Shown: positions 8,572 to 17,259, counted from the stretch's first letter. The stretch: DNA of 47,375 bases from Stutzerimonas stutzeri (GCF_024448935.1 NZ_JAMOIE010000031.1:1-47375); one strand, 5' to 3'. Notes: a model not told the origin generated them from the sequence alone. A program made the numbers and translations.

Positions 8572-9849
8572 TCAGAGGCCGTTTTTTGTAGGCCCGGCTG
8601 CGTAAACCATCGCGCCTGAAGTGCTGGCGGTTGTGTTTTTGAACGGTGAGGTTAAAAGCGCGTTGATGGCGCTAAGCTCTGAGGGAGGGGGCGTTTCTCT
8701 GCTGATCAGCTCATTCGGCCGCCCAACACGGGCCGCGACGTAGCTCAATATCTGTTCTAGCTCAAATCCGCATGATAGGCCTATCGCCTTTGACATCTGC
8801 TCCAAGGCTTTAGGCGGAGGTAGCTGCGCCGTAGAGTCGTTCGATAATCGATGAGATTCTGTATGGGGCAGTGGCTTGATGGATGTATCTTCTCGTCGAA
8901 CGCGTCTTAGCGCCCCTTGCACCACGCTGCGCTCATGAAGAACCTCTCTCATGTGTCCGTAGTCCACCTCGATGTAGCTCATTGTCGTGGCCAGGTTCGA
9001 GTGGTTTAGCAGGTTTTTTGTCAGGTGGATATTGCGCTCGGGCTGCTTCATCAGATCAGAGGCTAACGTGTGTCGAAAGCGGTGTGGTGTGATACGAGCC
9101 CCCATCTTCGTTGTGAGCTTTGTATACATCGCCTCGACTTGGTCCAGAGTCATTTCCTTCCCACGGTAGTACCTAGAGAAACGGTTTACATTGAACAACT
9201 GATCGTCCGCGCAGAAGCCTGCACGTTTCGCCTTGTCCAGGATGAGTCGTATGTGAGGTGCCAGGCCCGGCATGATAGGCACTGAGAATTCTCGATGCGT
9301 TTTTTCCGTTTCTCCCCGTATCAAGATCATTTGCGCGTCCCAATCAATGTCCTTGTAGCGCACATGCAATAAAGCATTGAGCCGAATACCGGTGTAATAA
9401 AACACCTCGAAAACTGCGAGCCAGAACCATGCCGGGGTTATTTGGCTACGCTGGTGCGTACAGCGCTCTTCCCCCTCCATAGCATTAAGCCAGTTGCGCG
9501 CTTGCTGGATCACGTCGCCATCAATTGTCTTGCTTGCTCGTTTTGCCGGCGTAACGCAGGTTTCCTTGAACGGGTTAGTTTGGGTATGAGTTAACATTCC
9601 ATGCTTTATGGCATATCCCCATATGGTGCGAAGGTGACTCGAGTACGTGTTCCAGCTACGCTTTGATTTGTCCTTCGTCAGAAAGGTTTTCCTCCATGAC
9701 AGGACTGCCCTGTGATCGATCTCTTCAATCGGGGTCGCGCCGAAATGCTTGAGTAGCGCTTTGGTCGAAGCGTGATAGATCTTCGCAGTGGCTTCCCTGA
9801 GGTCACGAGCAAAGATGTAATCCTCCGTCAGTTGCAGGGGAGTAGTCAT
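8572..9849 (-). CDS. Tyrosine site-specific integrase of the genomic island
   Basis: A 425-residue phage-type integrase that probably integrates and excises the island at the nearby tRNA locus. An N-terminal SAM-like core-binding domain (YIFARDLREATAKIYHASTK) is followed by the catalytic domain with the first Arg in YTGIRLNALLHV, the His-x-x-Arg box in TPHRFRHTLASDLM, a His in LLNHSNLATTM and the nucleophile Tyr in SYIEVDY. It points toward the tRNAs, about 140 bases beyond the last one. Its ATG overlaps the stop of the upstream relaxase gene (ATGA), so the two are coupled, an arrangement I associate with pKLC102/PAPI-1-like ICEs. Confidence 0.9.
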   Translation of the reverse strand: MTTPLQLTEDYIFARDLREATAKIYHASTKALLKHFGATPIEEIDHRAVLSWRKTFLTKDKSKRSWNTYSSHLRTIWGYAIKHGMLTHTQTNPFKETCVTPAKRASKTIDGDVIQQARNWLNAMEGEERCTHQRSQITPAWFWLAVFEVFYYTGIRLNALLHVRYKDIDWDAQMILIRGETEKTHREFSVPIMPGLAPHIRLILDKAKRAGFCADDQLFNVNRFSRYYRGKEMTLDQVEAMYTKLTTKMGARITPHRFRHTLASDLMKQPERNIHLTKNLLNHSNLATTMSYIEVDYGHMREVLHERSVVQGALRRVRREDTSIKPLPHTESHRLSNDSTAQLPPPKALEQMSKAIGLSCGFELEQILSYVAARVGRPNELISRETPPPSELSAINALLTSPFKNTTASTSGAMVYAAGPTKNGL

Positions 9850-11738
9850 TTTGTGGGCTCCATTGATTCTGATCTGAGCGACAAGCTGAGGTTGTCGAAA
9901 GGGACTTCCGTGAAAATCGTTCGGGGATCCCGAAGCAAATAACCCTTGAGCTGTCTTGATTTGCGGGGGCCAACCACGTCACACGTCCAGATGTTCAAGC
10001 TTTTGTCCGTTTTTCGATGAAGCTTCTGTTTCTCGAAGCTGCGTTGGACTAACTGCCAGGCGGTGACCTGCTGTGCTTTGGCTAGCCGCTCAATCTGGGG
10101 GTGTTCTAGGACGTAACGCTTGAAAACGCCTGGGGTGACCAGTAGGGCCGTTCCCGCCACGGTGTGAACCAGCGCTTTGGCGTCATTGATGACGAGGGTG
10201 TGTGAGGCGACGCTATTTTTAAGCCATTCGACAAATCCCTGGCCTAGCTCGACATGACTATTCGGCACTGGGCCGACCTCCTGTATGGCTTCTGGGAATA
10301 CACCTCCTGACTCGTGGGCTTGAGAAGGCTGGAAATTCTCCGGCGCCGAGAGGTCTGTATTGGCCGGAGATACGTGTGGGTTGTTTTGGTTATTAGAATC
10401 GTATGGTGGCTCAGCGATACTACCAAGAAGGGAGAGCAGTGCGTCAATCTCATCGGGATCGCTTGCAGGAGGGAGAAGTGTTGTCGCAGAGTTCGTTGGC
10501 GTGAATGGTTCGGCTGGGGCAACCTTGGGTTCGATGTGCTTAAGCGTCGTTTTATTGGGCTCTGCGATCAGTATGTTCTCTGATGGCTCCTCTGGCGGTT
10601 GGCCGACCTCTACCTCAACAGTGCCTATGTACGGGTCAGGCCGGTCATTGGGATCATTCCAGATCAGTGCCGGCGAGAGCTTCAATAGCGTGAGCGTGTT
10701 GCGCCAGCCTCGGCCATTATCAATCGTGGCCTTCCAAATGGCCTTGTCTTGAGCGTTCGTCTGAATCACGCCCTGATCCTGCAGCATGTTGAAGAAAGGG
10801 GCATTTGAGCTGGGAACACCCTCAACCCCTTGGGTAAGCAGATAAGCGCGTAACTGATCGGAAATAGGCTTGCTGACTAGCCACAAAGCCTCTTGTGTCA
10901 GCCATCCATCTGACGGCCCATCGGGCTGATTTAGCTTGTACGTGTCACGGACCAGATAACGTAAGCCGTCAGCCAGTTGCCGCTGCAGCGACTGTTTCGG
11001 TGCGGAGAGGGCGCGGGCAGGATTGCCGCCGAGCTCCTGGGCAACGGACGCTTGGTCGGCCTTGACTACAATTTCGCCCAAAATACCTGCGTGTTCGTAC
11101 TGGCCGGCCAAGATGAAGATCAACTGCGACCACAGTTCGGGGAAGCCACTGAGCCAGTCTAAAATGTCCTGAGAGAGGATCTGCGTGTAGATCAGTGCGG
11201 CGGCGGCGCCGTGCAGTTGGTAGTTGCGGCCTTTCACGTATCGAAAGCGATAAGGACGGTTGATTGGGCCATGCCACGGGTGCCAGGTTTTGCCGCCTTC
11301 CAGTTCAATGTGCACGTCGACGGCGATCTTGCCGAGGTCGTGTATCAGGGCGCCATAAGCTGCTGCGGCAGTCCATGCCTCAGCCTGTGCTGATTGAGAC
11401 TCCGGTGGTGCGCCTATGGGGAGCAGGTAGGTCTGTCGAATCTTCAAGGCATAGGCGACGATTTCAAGCCCGTGATCCAGCATGCCGCCGGGGTGTGCAT
11501 GGTGATGGTTTTGCGAAGCAGGAAGCTGCTGGACCAACTCTGCGTAGCGCTCAAGTGGACGCCGGTAAAGTTCGGCAAACTGTGAGCGGGATAACGATGC
11601 ACGCTGCCAGATGTTCTCCAGTAGTTTCTGGCGGCGCGGCGATGCCAACAGTGTTTGGCTGGAGGCCGGCTGCATAAAGCCATTAGGGGAGGGGCCCTGA
11701 GCGGGTCGCGCTTTACTACGACGGAAAATAGAGAACAT
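9846..11738 (-). CDS. traI: MobH-type relaxase (TraI_2 family)
   Basis: Relaxase that would nick oriT to start conjugative transfer of the island. The 630-residue protein carries the TraI_2 domain (about residues 40-300) with HD-hydrolase-like metal motifs: HHHAHPGGMLDHGLEIV near residue 77, GALIHDLGKIAVDV, WHPWHGP, and a later QYEHAGILGEIVVKAD. A proline/glutamate-rich linker (about 370-470) leads to a C-terminal winged-helix-like domain (GFVEWLKNSVASHTLVIND). It is coupled to the integrase gene downstream. Other conjugation genes (type IV secretion, TraD) are not in this window, so the rest of the ICE lies elsewhere or has been lost. Confidence 0.85.
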   Translation of the reverse strand: MFSIFRRSKARPAQGPSPNGFMQPASSQTLLASPRRQKLLENIWQRASLSRSQFAELYRRPLERYAELVQQLPASQNHHHAHPGGMLDHGLEIVAYALKIRQTYLLPIGAPPESQSAQAEAWTAAAAYGALIHDLGKIAVDVHIELEGGKTWHPWHGPINRPYRFRYVKGRNYQLHGAAAALIYTQILSQDILDWLSGFPELWSQLIFILAGQYEHAGILGEIVVKADQASVAQELGGNPARALSAPKQSLQRQLADGLRYLVRDTYKLNQPDGPSDGWLTQEALWLVSKPISDQLRAYLLTQGVEGVPSSNAPFFNMLQDQGVIQTNAQDKAIWKATIDNGRGWRNTLTLLKLSPALIWNDPNDRPDPYIGTVEVEVGQPPEEPSENILIAEPNKTTLKHIEPKVAPAEPFTPTNSATTLLPPASDPDEIDALLSLLGSIAEPPYDSNNQNNPHVSPANTDLSAPENFQPSQAHESGGVFPEAIQEVGPVPNSHVELGQGFVEWLKNSVASHTLVINDAKALVHTVAGTALLVTPGVFKRYVLEHPQIERLAKAQQVTAWQLVQRSFEKQKLHRKTDKSLNIWTCDVVGPRKSRQLKGYLLRDPRTIFTEVPFDNLSLSLRSESMEPTK

Positions 11739-11960
11739 CGCCTGCTCCAGAAAAGATTCATGGGGCGGGCTTTTCTCCTATCAGCGGGGTCGTGAACAAG
11801 GGAAAAGTATCATTGGCCGTCGCGAGTATTTCTTTTGGCAGAGTGCCACTTTATTGGAGTGACAATTCTGGAGGGAGTGCTGGCACTCAGAGGCTCAAGT
11901 TCCCTAAGTGGGTAAAAAACCGGGCTTTACGAGGTATAACGCCCGTGCCAAGTCTTAGCC

Positions 11961-12194
11961 GTGACAGATGACGTGTCACGGCTCCGTGCCGCAAAAGGCG
12001 CTGATGCCTTCGAGGTATTCGTGTCCAACTTCCCCGGCGTCGAGATTGAGCCTGCTCTTGCGGGCGGTTTTTACGGCGTCGCTTTGGGACTTGTGAAACT
12101 GGATCGCGAGGTTCGTGGCGAAGTGCTACGCGCCGGTGTTGCCGAGTCGGCGAATGACGTCCTCGTTACCCATAATGAACTGAACTGGGCTTAA
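11961..12194 (+). CDS. Small hypothetical protein (77 aa)
   Basis: I do not recognise this protein. It is an open frame from a GTG, with an acidic, globular-looking product (FEVFVSNFPGVEIEPALAGG, GVALGLVKLDREVRGEVLRA). It starts 222 bases upstream of and divergent from the relaxase gene and is followed at close spacing by another small reading frame, later cut by IS21. The high-GC third-position pattern matches the flanking island genes, which supports coding. It may be an accessory or regulatory gene of the island. Confidence 0.55.
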   Translation: MTDDVSRLRAAKGADAFEVFVSNFPGVEIEPALAGGFYGVALGLVKLDREVRGEVLRAGVAESANDVLVTHNELNWA

Positions 12195-12445
12195 CTGAAA
12201 GGAACCCCGACATACCGATGATTGATAGCCAACCTGGGGATTCCATGCGCACTTGGACACCCAGTCCACGCTGACTTGGACACTCATTCCACGGCCACTT
12301 GGACACTCATTCCACGGCCACTTGGACACTGATTCCACAAGCACTTGGACAGTGATGTTCCACTGATCCGATCCATGCTCAGGCAGGCAGCAACGCAGGA
12401 TTATTCACTACCATCGACCTCTTTTCTCGAAGCGAAGAGGTCATC

Positions 12446-13975
12446 GTGGAGCGTATATCCATGCGTAAAATCCGAGAGGTACTACGTCTAAAGTTCGACG
12501 CTGGCCTGTCCGTGCGCAAGATCGCCGCCAGCCTGCGCATCAGTAGCGGCAGTGCGGGCAATTACTTGCACCGTTTCAACGCTTGCGGGCTGAGTTGGCC
12601 GACATTGTTATCGGATGCCGAACTGGAGCGATGCCTGTTCCCTCCAGCACCAACAGTTCCCAGCGATCAACGTCCGATGCCTGACTGGTCTTGGGCGCAT
12701 GCCGAGTTACGCCGCCCCGGCGTCACTTTGGCCCTACTCTGGCAGGAATATCGACTCGCTCACCCGCAAGGCTTCCAATACAGCTGGTTCTGCGAGCACT
12801 ACCGCCTCTGGGCCGCCAAGGTCGACGTTGTCATGCGCCAGGAGCACCGTGCCGGCGAAAAGCTGTTCGTCGATTACGCCGGACAGACCGCGCCCATCAT
12901 CGACCGACAGACCGGTGAAATCCGTCAGGCCCAGATCTTCGTCGCCGTCCTCGGCGCGTCCAGCTACACCTTTGCCGAGGCCACCTGGTCGCAGAAACTG
13001 CCCGACTGGCTGGGCTCGCACGCCCGCTGTTTTGCTTTTTTCGGCGGCACATCGCAGATCCTGGTGCCCGATAATCTGCGCAGTGGCGTCACCAAGGCGC
13101 ATCGCTACGAGCCGGACATCAACCCCAGTTACCGCGATCTCGCCGAGCATTACGGCGTAGCCGTACTGCCCGCGCGTTCGCGTAAACCCAAGGACAAAGC
13201 CAAGGTTGAAGTGGGTGTGCAAGTGGTCGAGCGCTGGATCCTGGCAGTGCTGCGCAACCGCCAGTTCTTCTCGCTCGGAGAACTCAACACGGCAATCAGC
13301 CTGCTGCTCGAACGCCTCAATCAAAAGCCCTTCAAGAAGCTGCCCGGCTCACGCCGCTCGGCCTTCGAGACCATCGACCAACCCGCACTGCAACCGCTAC
13401 CAGAACATCCGTATGTCTACGCCGAATGGAAAAAGGCGCGGGTGCACATCGACTATCACGTCGAGGTCGAGGGCCATTACTACTCGGTGCCGTACCAGCT
13501 GGTGAAGCACCAACTCGAAGTGCGGCTAACCGCTAAGACCGTCGAGTGCTTCCACGCCAACCAGCGGGTGGCCAGTCACCTGCGCTCGCTGCACAAAGGC
13601 CGCCACACCACCCAAACCGAGCACATGCCCAAGAGCCACCGGGAGCACGCCGAATGGACACCGCAACGGCTGATCCGCTGGGCCGAGCAGACCGGGCCTA
13701 ACACCGCTGGCGTTATCGCCTACATCCTTGAGCGCCGAATCCATCCTCAGCACGGCTTCCGCGCCTGCCTGGGCATCCTGCGCCTGAGCAAGCAGCACGG
13801 CGAAGAGCGGCTGGAAGCCGCTTGCCAGCGAGCGCTGGCACTGGGCGCGTGCAGCTACAAAAGCCTTGAATCGATCCTGCGCCAAGGGCTGGAAAAGCTA
13901 CCGCTGTCCCAGCAAAACCTGCCGCTACTGCCCGACGAACACATCAACCTGCGCGGCCCTGGCTACTACCACTGA
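12446..13975 (+). CDS. istA: IS21-family transposase IstA
   Basis: DDE transposase of the IS21 family, 509 aa from the GTG at 12446 (an ATG lies five codons in). An N-terminal helix-turn-helix (FDAGLSVRKIAASLRISSGS) binds the ends. The rve catalytic core has its first Asp in KLFVDYAGQTAPI, a second in ILVPDNLRSGV and the Glu in KPKDKAKVEVGVQV. The C-terminal beta-rich domain contains VEVEGHYYSVPYQLV. It works with the IstB ATPase encoded 20 bases downstream. It appears intact. Confidence 0.95.
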   Translation: MERISMRKIREVLRLKFDAGLSVRKIAASLRISSGSAGNYLHRFNACGLSWPTLLSDAELERCLFPPAPTVPSDQRPMPDWSWAHAELRRPGVTLALLWQEYRLAHPQGFQYSWFCEHYRLWAAKVDVVMRQEHRAGEKLFVDYAGQTAPIIDRQTGEIRQAQIFVAVLGASSYTFAEATWSQKLPDWLGSHARCFAFFGGTSQILVPDNLRSGVTKAHRYEPDINPSYRDLAEHYGVAVLPARSRKPKDKAKVEVGVQVVERWILAVLRNRQFFSLGELNTAISLLLERLNQKPFKKLPGSRRSAFETIDQPALQPLPEHPYVYAEWKKARVHIDYHVEVEGHYYSVPYQLVKHQLEVRLTAKTVECFHANQRVASHLRSLHKGRHTTQTEHMPKSHREHAEWTPQRLIRWAEQTGPNTAGVIAYILERRIHPQHGFRACLGILRLSKQHGEERLEAACQRALALGACSYKSLESILRQGLEKLPLSQQNLPLLPDEHINLRGPGYYH

Positions 13976-13995
13976 CCTGAAAAAGGAGCACCAAA

Positions 13996-14751
13996 ATGCT
14001 GCCCAACCCGACACTCGACAAGCTGCAAACCCTGCGCCTGCACGGCATGATCAAGGCGCTGAGCGAGCAACACGCCACGCCCGATATCAATGATCTGAGC
14101 TTCGACGAACGCCTCGGCCTGATGGTCGACCGCGAGCTGACCGAACGTGAAAACACGCGTCTGAGCAGCCGCCTGAAACTGGCACGACTGCGCCATAACG
14201 CCTGCCTGGAAGACATCGATTACCGCAGCCCACGCGGCCTGGACAAGTCCCTGATCCTGCAACTGGGCAGCGGCCAATGGCTGCGCGACGGCCTGAACCT
14301 GATCATCGGCGGCCCAACGGGCGTAGGCAAAACCTGGCTCGCCTGCGCGCTGGCTCACAAGGCCTGCCGCGACGGTTACAGCGTGCGCTACCTGCGCTTG
14401 CCGCGCTTGATGGAGGAGCTGGGCCTGGCTCACGGCGACGGCCGTTTCGCCAAACTCATGGCCGGCTATGCCAAGACCGACCTGCTGATCCTGGACGACT
14501 GGGGCTTGGCGCCGTTTACCGCTGCGCAGCGGCGCGACATGCTTGAACTGCTGGACGACCGCTACGGCAACCGCTCGACGCTGGTCACCAGCCAGATGCC
14601 GGTGGACAAATGGCATGCGCTGATCGGCGACCCGACCTTGGGCGATGCGATCCTCGACCGGCTGGTGCACAACGCTTATCGGATCGAACTGAAGGGCGAA
14701 TCGATGCGCAGACGCGCAACGAAATTGACGGCGACAGAGACTTCAGACTAA
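13996..14751 (+). CDS. istB: IS21-family helper ATPase IstB
   Basis: AAA+ ATPase (251 aa) that captures target DNA and activates IstA. Walker [16 protein letters not shown] lies at about residues 105-119 and Walker B is TDLLILDDWGLAPF. An N-terminal IstB-type helical region (LDKLQTLRLHGMIKALSEQ) is present. A strong ribosome site (AAAGGAG) sits just before the ATG. Full length, no lesions seen. Confidence 0.95.
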   Translation: MLPNPTLDKLQTLRLHGMIKALSEQHATPDINDLSFDERLGLMVDRELTERENTRLSSRLKLARLRHNACLEDIDYRSPRGLDKSLILQLGSGQWLRDGLNLIIGGPTGVGKTWLACALAHKACRDGYSVRYLRLPRLMEELGLAHGDGRFAKLMAGYAKTDLLILDDWGLAPFTAAQRRDMLELLDDRYGNRSTLVTSQMPVDKWHALIGDPTLGDAILDRLVHNAYRIELKGESMRRRATKLTATETSD

Positions 14752-15076
14752 CAATGCAAACCTGCGTCGCTGCGCTCCGACTGCCTGTCCAAGTGGACGT
14801 GGATCAGGTGTCCAAGTGAGCATGGAACGAGTGTCCAAATGATCGTGGGCTGAGTGTCCAAGTGTCGTGGAATCCGCAACCAACCCCTGGCCGAGCAACT
14901 GACCCGAATCCATGCCACCATTGCCCACTGGACGCCCTCGTTGAGGGTCCGAGGGCAACATGTGACTGACAGCAACGCCGAACACGTCGAGCGGATGCGC
15001 GGCATCGAGGGCGCCGAAGGCCAACAGTAGTCCTGCTGGACTATCACCGAACGAACGCAAGGGCGGAGGGCACAGG

Positions 15077-15274
15077 ATGTACAACTACTTTTTTAGAGTG
15101 CTGCTTTGTGCGGTGATCCTCATCGGCGGCCAGTACGGCCTTATGCAATTAAGCCTGGCCGTCAGGGGGCACGCCTTCACCACTTGGCCTGATTGGTCGA
15201 TGTTGGTGTCTGGCCTGGCGCTTTTTGGACTGGTTGGGTTGGTGTGGTGGTGTAGCAAACCAGTGTCTAAGTAG
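15077..15274 (+). CDS. Small two-helix membrane protein
   Basis: A 65-residue protein with two predicted membrane spans (about residues 6-28 and 42-60) joined by a short loop (VRGHAFTTWPDW). A GGGCGGAGGG ribosome site precedes the ATG. It lies about 45 bases after the 3' end of the small gene split by IS21, so the two may once have shared a transcript. Family and function not recognised. Confidence 0.55.
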   Translation: MYNYFFRVLLCAVILIGGQYGLMQLSLAVRGHAFTTWPDWSMLVSGLALFGLVGLVWWCSKPVSK

Positions 15275-15321
15275 GGGTTGCACGCCCAAACCCTAGTTTT
15301 TTCCGTAAGGGCTTCAAACCT

Positions 15322-15500
15322 AGCAAATACGGGGCTGTCGGAAAACAAATGATATCCGATACTGCTGAGCTAAACACGGTGAAGGCACCTTTTCAGGGTT
15401 AAAATGATTTTTGGCTACTCAAAAAAATCAAACTAGAACAGTGTGTTACTGGCGAAGTGAGTGAATTTCCCCCTTATCTCGGCATAACCCCGTATTTGCT
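15322..15500. repeat. 179-bp segment bounded by perfect 13-bp inverted repeats
   Basis: AGCAAATACGGGG (15322-15334) and its exact reverse complement (15488-15500) bracket a non-coding stretch upstream of umuD. Inside the right arm the sequence continues, read inward, as TTATGCCGAGATAAGGG, which from memory resembles the ends of Tn4651/Tn5041-type Tn3-family transposons. An internal hairpin (TGATTTTT/AAAAATCA) lies near 15405-15430. It could be a MITE-like remnant or a solo transposon end. Confidence 0.55.
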
Positions 15501-15567
15501 CGACGTTGCTACCTGGTGACGCGGCATTCGTCGGCTCACGTTGACGGAAACCAGGCTACACGCTTAA

Positions 15568-15583
15568 CTGTTCATCCATACAG
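15568..15583 (+). promoter_or_regulatory. LexA (SOS) box upstream of umuD
   Basis: CTGT, eight bases, ACAG: an exact match to the gamma-proteobacterial LexA consensus core, ending 18 bases before the umuD start. It predicts DNA-damage induction of the umuDC pair. Confidence 0.85.
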
Positions 15584-15601
15584 CATATTTCAGGCCAGCG
15601 T

Positions 15602-16030
15602 ATGAGCGTGACCCTTCTTGGTCCAATTGTCAGCGGCGGCGTATCGCTACCGCTTTATTCCTCTCAGGTATCAGCGGGCTTTCCCTCCCCGGCTGCCGAC
15701 CACCTTGAAAAACTGATATCACTGGATGAATTGTTTGATATTCGTGCACCGCACATGTACCTGGCCAAAATTCTTGGCGACAGCATGCAAGGCGCAGGCA
15801 TTTTCAGCGGCGACCTGGTGATCGTTGACCGCAGTAAAACGGCGCGTCATGGCGATATCGTCATTGCTGCGCTCAACACTGAGTCGGTATGCAAGCGTCT
15901 GCATGTGCAAAACAACCAAGTGGTGTTGATGGCGGAAAACCCCAAATACCCGCCCAGGTACGTGATGGAAGGCGACGAGCTGATGATATGGGGAGTGGTC
16001 AACTACAGCGTGCGCGACCATGAGCGGTAA
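15602..16030 (+). CDS. umuD: SOS mutagenesis protein UmuD (RulA-type)
   Basis: Self-cleaving accessory subunit of DNA polymerase V; plasmid- and island-borne Pseudomonas versions are called RulA. The 142-residue protein has the LexA/UmuD serine-lysine dyad: Ser61 in LGDSMQGAG and Lys98 in VCKRL. The autocleavage site is Ala25-Gly26 in VSAGFPSP (Cys24-Gly25 in E. coli). A LexA box lies upstream and umuC starts inside its last codons. The gene is intact, but its partner umuC is broken, so an active polymerase V is unlikely from this locus. Confidence 0.9.
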   Translation: MSVTLLGPIVSGGVSLPLYSSQVSAGFPSPAADHLEKLISLDELFDIRAPHMYLAKILGDSMQGAGIFSGDLVIVDRSKTARHGDIVIAALNTESVCKRLHVQNNQVVLMAENPKYPPRYVMEGDELMIWGVVNYSVRDHER

Positions 16031-16079
16031 AACACCTCAAGCCGCAGGCTTACCCGTGTTTGCGTTGGTCGATTGCAAC
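16020..16079 (+). pseudogene. umuC: 5' fragment of interrupted umuC (rulB)
   Basis: ATG at 16020 overlaps the end of umuD by 11 bases. The frame reads MSGKTPQAAGLPVFALVDCN, and FALVDCN is the conserved first strand of Y-family polymerases. The next expected residues, SFYASCERVF, occur only after 29918, in the 3' fragment. Between them lies a 13.8-kb recombinase-encoding element. Confidence 0.9.
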
Positions 16080-16082
16080 TCA

Positions 16083-16105
16083 TCCGGACCCTTACTAACC
16101 GTTAG
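16083..16105 (+). repeat. Left inverted end of the umuC-inserted element
   Basis: Reads TCCGGACCCTTACTAACCGT then TAG. The inner 11 bases (CTAACCGTTAG) are themselves a perfect palindrome, a possible recombinase-binding site. Matches the opposite strand of 29892-29913 at about 17 of 22 positions. Confidence 0.65.
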
Positions 16106-16602
16106 TATTGATTTTATTCTTACAATTCAATGCTTTACTGTTTGTAACTATTTATAGATTTTTCGAGGTCCGTATTCTACTGAATCCAGCCAATGGCAAG
16201 GATCTGCATTGCGCTACTCGAAATGCTGCTTCCTTCATCGGCAGCAGTCGACGCAAAGCTGCCGGCCATGACGGACAGCAATCGACCCGGAGCTGCCGGC
16301 TGCGGCAGGCAGAAACCGGCCAGAAGCAGCCAATTCATTAACTGAATAATCTAATCTGCCCCCCTTTTCACGGCGTCCTGAATGTTGCTTGGGTGCTTCA
16401 CGTGTCGCCAGGAACGCGCTGCGGTTCTATTCCGGCATACCACATGCTGCGGGCCGATTTCAGCCGAGCGCGACGCCAGACTGAGCAGACCAGGCCTGAC
16501 CGTGCATAGCGACAGCCATTGCCAGCCGCCCGATAGTTATTCTGCGGCTCATCGTGATCTCCTTTTCGAGCGTTTCCTCTTGCGGCGTGCCTGTGTTGTG
16601 AT
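16106..16602. other. Non-coding left arm of the umuC-inserted element
   Basis: About 500 bases with no convincing gene. Short open frames here have no ribosome site or recognisable product. The middle part (about 16220-16330) is GC-rich and of a different composition from the AT-rich first 80 bases, suggesting a patchwork of older remnants. Confidence 0.5.
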
Positions 16603-16626
16603 AAGTTAGTAATTGATTACTTACTT
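16603..16626 (+). promoter_or_regulatory. Probable TetR-family operator
   Basis: AAGTTAGTAAT, a two-base centre, then ATTACTTACTT: arms are complementary at 10 of 11 positions. It lies 13-16 bases before the regulator start, so the repressor probably controls its own operon. Confidence 0.7.
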
Positions 16627-16638
16627 CTGGAAGCGCAA

Positions 16639-17259
16639 GTGATGAGCGGACACCCTAAGCATCTACCAGCCGATGAGCGGCGTGTGGCCACCATCGAGGC
16701 AGTCGTCGACCTGGCTGCCGAACAGAATCCCAGCGACATCACAACCACTGCCATCGCGCAGCGCATGGGGCTAACCCAGGGCGCACTGTTTCGTCACTTC
16801 CCGAATAAGGACGCCATCCTGCAGGCGGTGATGTCCTGGGTCACGGAACGCCTGCTGGCTCGGGTGGACAAGGCCGCAGAAGGCGCTACGTCACCGCTCG
16901 CAGCCCTTGAGGCGATCTTCAAGACGCACATTGACTTCGTGGCCGAACACCCGGGTGTGCCGAGGATGCTCTTCGGGGAATTGCAGCGACCGGGAGAGTC
17001 CCTACCCAAGAAAATGGTACAGACATTGACCCGCCAATATGGCGAGCGGTTGCGTCGACTGCTCGAAGCCGGCAAGGCGCGAGGCGAGCTGCATTCAGAA
17101 CTGGATGTGGACGCGGCCGTCGTCTTATTCATCGGCACAATTCAAGGGCTGGTGATGCAGTCGTTGCTGGCGGGCGATGTGGCGCGCATCCGCCGTGACG
17201 CGCCTGGGGTGTTCGCCATCTACCGCCGTGGTGTCCGCCACTCGGAGGCCGGGCAATGA
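16639..17259 (+). CDS. TetR/AcrR-family repressor (CecR-like)
   Basis: A 206-residue regulator (GTG at 16639, or ATG one codon later). The N-terminal helix-turn-helix (ITTTAIAQRMGLTQGALFRH, then FPNKDAILQAVM) is typical TetR. The C-terminal ligand domain includes AEHPGVPRMLFGELQ. It heads an operon whose order (TetR regulator, HlyD adaptor, twin-NBD ABC ATPase, two ABC-2 permeases) matches E. coli cecR-ybhGFSR, with an outer-membrane factor added. A palindromic operator precedes the gene. Its stop overlaps the adaptor start (ATGA). The effector molecule cannot be inferred. Confidence 0.88.
   Translation: MMSGHPKHLPADERRVATIEAVVDLAAEQNPSDITTTAIAQRMGLTQGALFRHFPNKDAILQAVMSWVTERLLARVDKAAEGATSPLAALEAIFKTHIDFVAEHPGVPRMLFGELQRPGESLPKKMVQTLTRQYGERLRRLLEAGKARGELHSELDVDAAVVLFIGTIQGLVMQSLLAGDVARIRRDAPGVFAIYRRGVRHSEAGQ

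Larger units (their letters stand above)
12235..14879 (+). mobile_element. IS21-family insertion sequence
   Basis: About 2.64 kb carrying istA and istB. The ends are imperfect inverted repeats: the left reads TGGGGATTCCATGCGCACTT inward, and the right end on the opposite strand reads GATTCCACGACACTTGGACA. Subterminal copies of a (A)CTTGGACACT-type motif recur three to four times at each end, the usual IS21 transposase-binding pattern. CCAACC is present immediately left (12229-12234) and right (14880-14885), a plausible 6-bp target duplication. The exact right boundary is uncertain by one or two bases. Confidence 0.9.
12218..15030 (+). pseudogene. Small island gene (53 codons) split by the IS21-family element
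   Basis: The 5' piece (ATG at 12218 to 12234, reading MIDSQ) and the 3' piece (14886 to the TAG at 15030, ending RGIEGAEGQQ) join into one uninterrupted 53-codon frame when the IS and one copy of the 6-base duplication CCAACC are removed. An AAAGGAA-type ribosome site precedes the ATG, 22 bases after the previous gene. The product is small, hydrophilic and unrecognised (LAEQLTRIHATIAHWTPSL). Confidence 0.65.

Noticed and set aside
12240..12360. Short repeat array with ACTTGGACACT units
   Set aside because: These are the subterminal transposase-binding repeats of the IS21 element, mirrored at its right end.
16108..16341. 77-codon open frame at the left end of the umuC-inserted element
   Set aside because: No ribosome site, no recognisable product and a change in composition through the frame; likely chance.
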